NCBI GenBank assembly: GCA_003240795.1
Contig: QFNK01000054.1
Coordinates: 1 to 9,136, forward strand
DNA from: Micavibrio aeruginosavorus
Lineage (GTDB): Bacteria > Pseudomonadota > Alphaproteobacteria > Micavibrionales > Micavibrionaceae
DNA length: 9,136 nt
Direction: 5' to 3'
Within the stretch, counting starts at the first letter, position 1, and the number at the start of each line of letters is the position of its first letter. Below are positions 6,413-9,136 of this stretch, piece by piece. The notes below the pieces were generated by a model, which saw nothing but the letters and a program-made list of their open reading frames with translations, made no database searches and had not been told where the DNA came from. A program made the translations under genes and the position numbers.

Positions 6413-7186
6413 ATGCTGACGAAACGTATTATTCCATGTCTGGACGTAAAGGACGGCGTGGTCGTCAAGGGCGTGAAGTTCCGCAATCACCGCGTGATCG
6501 GCGATGTGATGGAGCTGGCGCAGCGATACCGCGATGAGGGCGCGGACGAGCTGGTCTTTTACGACATCACGGCGAGCAGCGATGCACGCGTGGTGGACAA
6601 GGACTGGATCAAACAGATCGCCCGCACGCTCGACATCCCGTTCACGGTTGCGGGCGGCATTCGCAGTGTGGAGCAGGCGCGCAGGATTTTGAATTACGGC
6701 GCGGACAAGATTTCGATCAATTCACCCGCGCTGGAGCGGCCGGAATTCATCACCGAACTGGCCGAAGCGTTCGGTACGCAATGCGTTGTCGTCGGCATCG
6801 ACAGCAAGAAGGAGGAGGACGGGCATTTTGTCTACCTCTATACCGGAGACGAAACGAAAACGGTGAAGTCGAAGCGCCGCACGATGGAATGGGCGAAAGA
6901 GGCGCAGCGTCTGGGCGCCGGTGAAATCGTCCTCAACTGCATGGACACGGACGGCGTACGCAAGGGATATGATATCGCGCAGCTGAAAGAATTGCGGGAT
7001 AGCGTCAACATTCCGATCATCGCGTCGGGCGGCGCGGGGGCGGTGGAGGATTTTGCTGCCGTGTTCAGGCACGCGCAGGTGGACGGCGCGCTGGCGGCAT
7101 CAGTGTTCCATGACAGCGTGATCGCCATACCCGATTTAAAAAAACGCCTGATCGGCGAAGGTCTTCCGATCAGGCCGGTGCAATAA
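6413..7186 (+). CDS. hisF: imidazole glycerol phosphate synthase, cyclase subunit
   Basis: HisF is a (beta/alpha)8 barrel that uses ammonia from HisH to convert PRFAR to imidazole glycerol phosphate and AICAR, linking histidine and purine synthesis. The protein has 257 residues, full length. The catalytic aspartates are Asp11 (in IIPCLDVKDG) and Asp130 (in VVGIDSKK). Phosphate-binding loops are VAGGIRS (79-85) and IASGGAG (203-209), with ALAASVFH (226-233) near the end. KGVKFRNH, DELVFYDITASSD and GADKISINSPAL are those of the enterobacterial form, distinct from the usual alphaproteobacterial 'VNFVDLRDAGDPVE' form. The ATG lies 4 bases after hisH with an AGGGG very close in front, so translation is probably coupled. 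The 3' end carries a 10-bp inverted repeat and is followed by a terminator hairpin. Confidence 0.97.
   Translation: MLTKRIIPCLDVKDGVVVKGVKFRNHRVIGDVMELAQRYRDEGADELVFYDITASSDARVVDKDWIKQIARTLDIPFTVAGGIRSVEQARRILNYGADKISINSPALERPEFITELAEAFGTQCVVVGIDSKKEEDGHFVYLYTGDETKTVKSKRRTMEWAKEAQRLGAGEIVLNCMDTDGVRKGYDIAQLKELRDSVNIPIIASGGAGAVEDFAAVFRHAQVDGALAASVFHDSVIAIPDLKKRLIGEGLPIRPVQ
7146..7175. repeat. 10-bp inverted repeat in the 3' end of hisF
   Basis: GCCTGATCGG (7146-7155) and CCGATCAGGC (7166-7175) are exact reverse complements separated by 10 bases. The loop can form a further GAAG/CTTC pairing if the stem is rearranged. It lies within the last codons of hisF, 12 bases before the terminator stem at 7188. 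It could stabilise the transcript 3' end. Confidence 0.5.
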
Positions 7187-7187
7187 A

Positions 7188-7211
7188 AAACGGCGCCGCG
7201 GGGCGCCGTTT
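7188..7211. terminator. bidirectional intrinsic terminator between hisF and ppa
   Basis: AAACGGCGCC (7188-7197) and GGCGCCGTTT (7202-7211) form a perfect 10-bp stem around a GCGG loop, starting just after the hisF stop. On the minus strand the stem is followed by a continuous run of T (bases 7190 back to 7185), making it a strong terminator for ppa. On the plus strand the T-run is shorter (TTTGATTATTT), so termination of hisHF may be weaker. It is placed exactly between two convergent genes. Confidence 0.88.
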
Positions 7212-7236
7212 GATTATTTGGGTGGAAAGCGTTTGT

Positions 7237-7779
7237 TTACGCGGCTTTCGCGGAGGATTTGGCGCGTTCGACGCCTTCCATGATGATCTTGCGGGCTTCG
7301 GTCGCGTCGCCCCAGCGGATCATCTTGACCCATTTGTTCTTCTCCAGATCCTTGTAGTGCGTGAAGAAATGCTCGATCTGATCGCGCATGATCGGGCGGA
7401 TGTCAGTGTGGTCCGTCACGTTGTCATGGTAGGGGTAGAGTTTCGCGGCCGGCACGGCAACGATTTTTTCGTCCATGCCTTTTTCATCTTCCATCACCAG
7501 CACGCCGACAGGGCGGGAGCGCATGACGGCGCCGGGCATCACAGGCGTCTGGCCGATCACGATGACATCCACAGGGTCGCCGTCTTCGGAGAGCGTGTCG
7601 GGAATGAATCCGTAATTGCCGGGGTAGTACATCGGCGTGTGCAGGAAGCGGTCAACGAACATCAGGCCCGTTTCCTTGTCCAGTTCGTATTTCACGGGAA
7701 CGCCGCCCATCGGGTTTTCGATCAGGACGTTGACTTCTTCGGGAGCCTTGCTTCCAGCGGAGAGTTTTTCAAAAGACAT
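7237..7779 (-). CDS. ppa: inorganic pyrophosphatase, family I
   Basis: This soluble, Mg-dependent enzyme hydrolyses pyrophosphate to phosphate and so pulls biosynthetic reactions forward. The protein has 180 residues, typical of the bacterial hexameric form. The signature DGDPVD is at 66-71. Active-site residues all fall at the E. coli positions plus one: Glu21, Lys30, Arg44, Asp66, Asp71, Asp103, Lys105, Tyr142 and Lys143. PMYYPGNYGFIPDT (49-62) and the IEHFFTHYKDLE region are also typical. A GAGGAA ribosome site lies shortly before the ATG at 7779. It is convergent with hisF, with which it shares the terminator at 7188-7211, and divergent from the DUF6356 gene. No good promoter hexamers stand out in front of it. 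Confidence 0.97.
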   Translation of the reverse strand: MSFEKLSAGSKAPEEVNVLIENPMGGVPVKYELDKETGLMFVDRFLHTPMYYPGNYGFIPDTLSEDGDPVDVIVIGQTPVMPGAVMRSRPVGVLVMEDEKGMDEKIVAVPAAKLYPYHDNVTDHTDIRPIMRDQIEHFFTHYKDLEKNKWVKMIRWGDATEARKIIMEGVERAKSSAKAA

Positions 7780-7876
7780 TGTTTTCCTCTATTTTTGCGT
7801 TGCGGCAAGTTAGACTTTTTTATCGCGGTTTTCCAGTGTTTTCTGCACCGTTTTTTGCCGTAAAAGGCGCAAATTA

Positions 7877-7905
7877 TTGTGATTTTTACCAAATCAGGGT
7901 TTAAT
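7877..7905 (+). promoter_or_regulatory. candidate sigma70-type promoter for the DUF6356/flavoprotein pair
   Basis: TTGTGA (7877-7882, four of six -35 positions) is followed by a 17-base spacer and TTTAAT (7900-7905, five of six -10 positions). Transcription would start near 7912, giving a leader of about 30 bases with the GGAGGG site at 7933-7938. The remainder of the 162-base divergent gap (7780-7941) is AT-rich, and I see no further defined element in it. Confidence 0.48.
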
Positions 7906-7941
7906 GGGCGAAGGTGCCTGATCATCATGAACGGAGGGCTT

Positions 7942-8172
7942 ATGCTCGATAAATGCCAGCAACATCTGGACAGCGTGCGGGAGAGCTATTTCCAGCATCT
8001 TTTCTTTGCGGTGTGTTTCGGCCTGAGGCTGGTCGGGGCGGGGTTTGCGGCCATCCTGCACGGATTGTTTCCGGCGGTGTTCCAGACGACGGGCAGCGCG
8101 GCGGTTTACCGCCTTGCCGATGAGTTAAAGGCAAGGCAGGCCCATACACATCATCATCACGATCACCCATGA
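7942..8172 (+). CDS. DUF6356-type small membrane protein with histidine-rich tail
   Basis: The 76-residue protein resembles the alphaproteobacterial DUF6356 family: an SVRESYFQHLFFA start, a glycine/alanine-rich hydrophobic stretch (about 19-48) that can cross the membrane once or form a hairpin, then FPAVFQTTGSAAV. The function of the family is not known to me. The C-terminus is unusual: residues 68-76 read HTHHHHDHP, six histidines and an aspartate, an obvious potential metal-binding tail. The start at 7942 is chosen because GGAGGG sits three bases before it. Upstream in-frame ATGs (7927 and 7879) would add residues unlike the family and lack such a site. The stop overlaps the next start as ATGA, so translation of the flavoprotein is probably coupled. 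Confidence 0.82.
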   Translation: MLDKCQQHLDSVRESYFQHLFFAVCFGLRLVGAGFAAILHGLFPAVFQTTGSAAVYRLADELKARQAHTHHHHDHP

Positions 8173-9071
8173 CATCAAGTATACGGATTGCGATTATCGG
8201 CGGCGGCGCGTCCGCCGCAATTCTGGCCGCGAATATTGCGAAGGGTGCGCGTGAAGGCGCGTCCCTGGCAATCGATGTCTATGAGCGAAGCGGTAATTTT
8301 CCGCGCGGGGTTGCATACGGGACGGAGTTTTCATCCCACTGCCTCAACGTCCGCGCAGCGAATATGAGCGCGTTCATGGACGATGCGGAACATTTCACGC
8401 GGTGGGCGGCGGAGCATAGCGGATATGCGCCGGAGGACTTCGTGCCGCGGATCGTGTTCGGAAAATATCTGGAGGCGATTGCCGAAGAGGCGCGGGAGAA
8501 AATATCCGTGCGCGTTATCTGCGCGGATGTGTGTGCGTGTGAGCGGACGGCGGAAGGTTTTTCCGTTGTCACGAAAGAGGGAAGAAAAACATATGACATC
8601 GCCGTGCAGGCGACGGGCAATGTGCGATTGATCCAGCCGCGATGTGCGGACGGCGTGACAGGATATGCGGCGGAGCCGTGGTTTGCATCTTCATACGAGG
8701 GCATTCCGCAGGATGGGCGCGTTGTTTTGATCGGCAGCGGCCTTAGCGCGGCGGACGCGGTCGGGTCATTGTCCGAACGCGGGTTTGACGGGGAAATCGT
8801 GATTGTGTCCCGCAACGGATGGATGCCGTGCGTGCATGCGGCGCCGGCGAAATATCCGCCCTTTATCGTGGAGGACGAGGTTGTCCTGCCGCCATCGAAA
8901 TTGATGCGCCGTATCCGCGTCGAGGTACGCAAGGCGGCGGGCGAAGGTATTTCGTGGCATGCGGTGATTGATTCCCTGCGCGGAACGACGAACAAAACAT
9001 GGCAGGCATGGGGAGCGCGGGAGCGTTCGGTTTTCCTGCGCCGCGCGTTCACGGCGTTTCCTGGAGGATAG
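8169..9071 (+). CDS. FAD/NAD(P)-binding protein (COG4529/NAD_binding_9 type), shorter than family
   Basis: A flavoprotein-like protein of 300 residues. The N-terminal dinucleotide fold shows IAIIGGGASAA (7-17). GVAYGTEFSSHCLNV (47-61), MSAFMDDAEHFTRW (66-79) and FVPRIVFGKYLE (91-102) are hallmarks of this family. A second nucleotide fold has VVLIGSGLSAADA (185-197) and VSRNGWMP (213-220). The last recognisable block is RERSVFLRRAF (284-294), which corresponds to the family's 'RFLRH' segment. Members normally continue for 150 or more residues through a W-D-x-H-R-H-R motif and a final FAD-binding part, but here a TAG at 9069 ends the frame. After the TAG the same frame and the +1 frame both stay open to the window edge. 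It may be a frameshifted or decayed copy, a sequence error, or a truncated protein. The reaction is unknown. It overlaps the DUF6356 stop by ATGA. Confidence 0.85.
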   Translation: MTSSIRIAIIGGGASAAILAANIAKGAREGASLAIDVYERSGNFPRGVAYGTEFSSHCLNVRAANMSAFMDDAEHFTRWAAEHSGYAPEDFVPRIVFGKYLEAIAEEAREKISVRVICADVCACERTAEGFSVVTKEGRKTYDIAVQATGNVRLIQPRCADGVTGYAAEPWFASSYEGIPQDGRVVLIGSGLSAADAVGSLSERGFDGEIVIVSRNGWMPCVHAAPAKYPPFIVEDEVVLPPSKLMRRIRVEVRKAAGEGISWHAVIDSLRGTTNKTWQAWGARERSVFLRRAFTAFPGG

Positions 9072-9136
9072 CGGGTGCCTGCTGCTGCCTGGAAACAATT
9101 GGCAGCAAATCGTCTGCCGTCTGCGCCGCGGCGATT

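Noticed and set aside
5815..7186. Possibility that hisHF serves amidation of a surface sugar, as HisH2/HisF2 paralogues do.
   Set aside because: HisF retains both catalytic aspartates and closely follows the biosynthetic E. coli type. No WbpG/PseA-like gene or sugar gene is nearby.
1..9136. Search for CRISPR repeats, insertion sequence ends, att sites, tRNA genes and defence or toxin-antitoxin modules.
   Set aside because: No regularly spaced repeats, transposase, integrase or clover-leaf sequence could be seen. The single orphan gene has no partner that would make a toxin-antitoxin pair.

Overview
The window looks like chromosomal DNA of a Gram-negative bacterium, most likely an alphaproteobacterium. 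It is G+C-rich and densely coded, apart from one visibly AT-richer patch around 4320-4700. The assignment rests on secreted proteins with Sec-type or lipoprotein signals, a peptidoglycan-recycling kinase, a 'vgr-related' HExxH lipoprotein and a DUF6356 small protein, the last two being families I know mainly from Alphaproteobacteria. I see no tRNA, rRNA, insertion sequence, phage gene or CRISPR array. Most genes are housekeeping.

Layout. (1) 1-1772, plus strand: the 3' two thirds of anmK (anhydro-N-acetylmuramic acid kinase, cut by the left edge), then a full-length Sua5-type threonylcarbamoyl-AMP synthase for the tRNA t6A modification. (2) 1773-5670, minus strand, in transcription order from the right: an SLT-domain lytic transglycosylase without a visible signal peptide, a small AT-rich orphan, a zinc alcohol dehydrogenase of the YahK type, a Pro/Ala-rich secreted protein of unknown function, and a putative HExxH lipoprotein. 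The orphan and the lipoprotein each have a candidate promoter with a perfect TTGACA -35 box. (3) 5815-7186, plus strand: hisH-hisF, the two subunits of imidazole glycerol phosphate synthase, ending at a strong hairpin shared with the convergent inorganic pyrophosphatase gene. (4) 7237-7779, minus strand: ppa. (5) 7942-9071, plus strand: a small DUF6356 membrane protein with a histidine-rich tail, overlapping by ATGA an FAD/NAD(P)-binding protein of the COG4529 kind that stops well short of its family's usual length.

How the genes relate. AnmK and the transglycosylase both concern peptidoglycan, but they are on opposite strands and not in one operon. HisH and HisF form one enzyme: HisH releases ammonia from glutamine and HisF uses it to close the imidazole ring. 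No other his gene is visible, and the sequences resemble the enterobacterial type more than the usual alphaproteobacterial one. The best candidate for something undescribed is the coupled DUF6356/flavoprotein pair at the right end. I found no evidence of a new multi-gene defence or mobile system.
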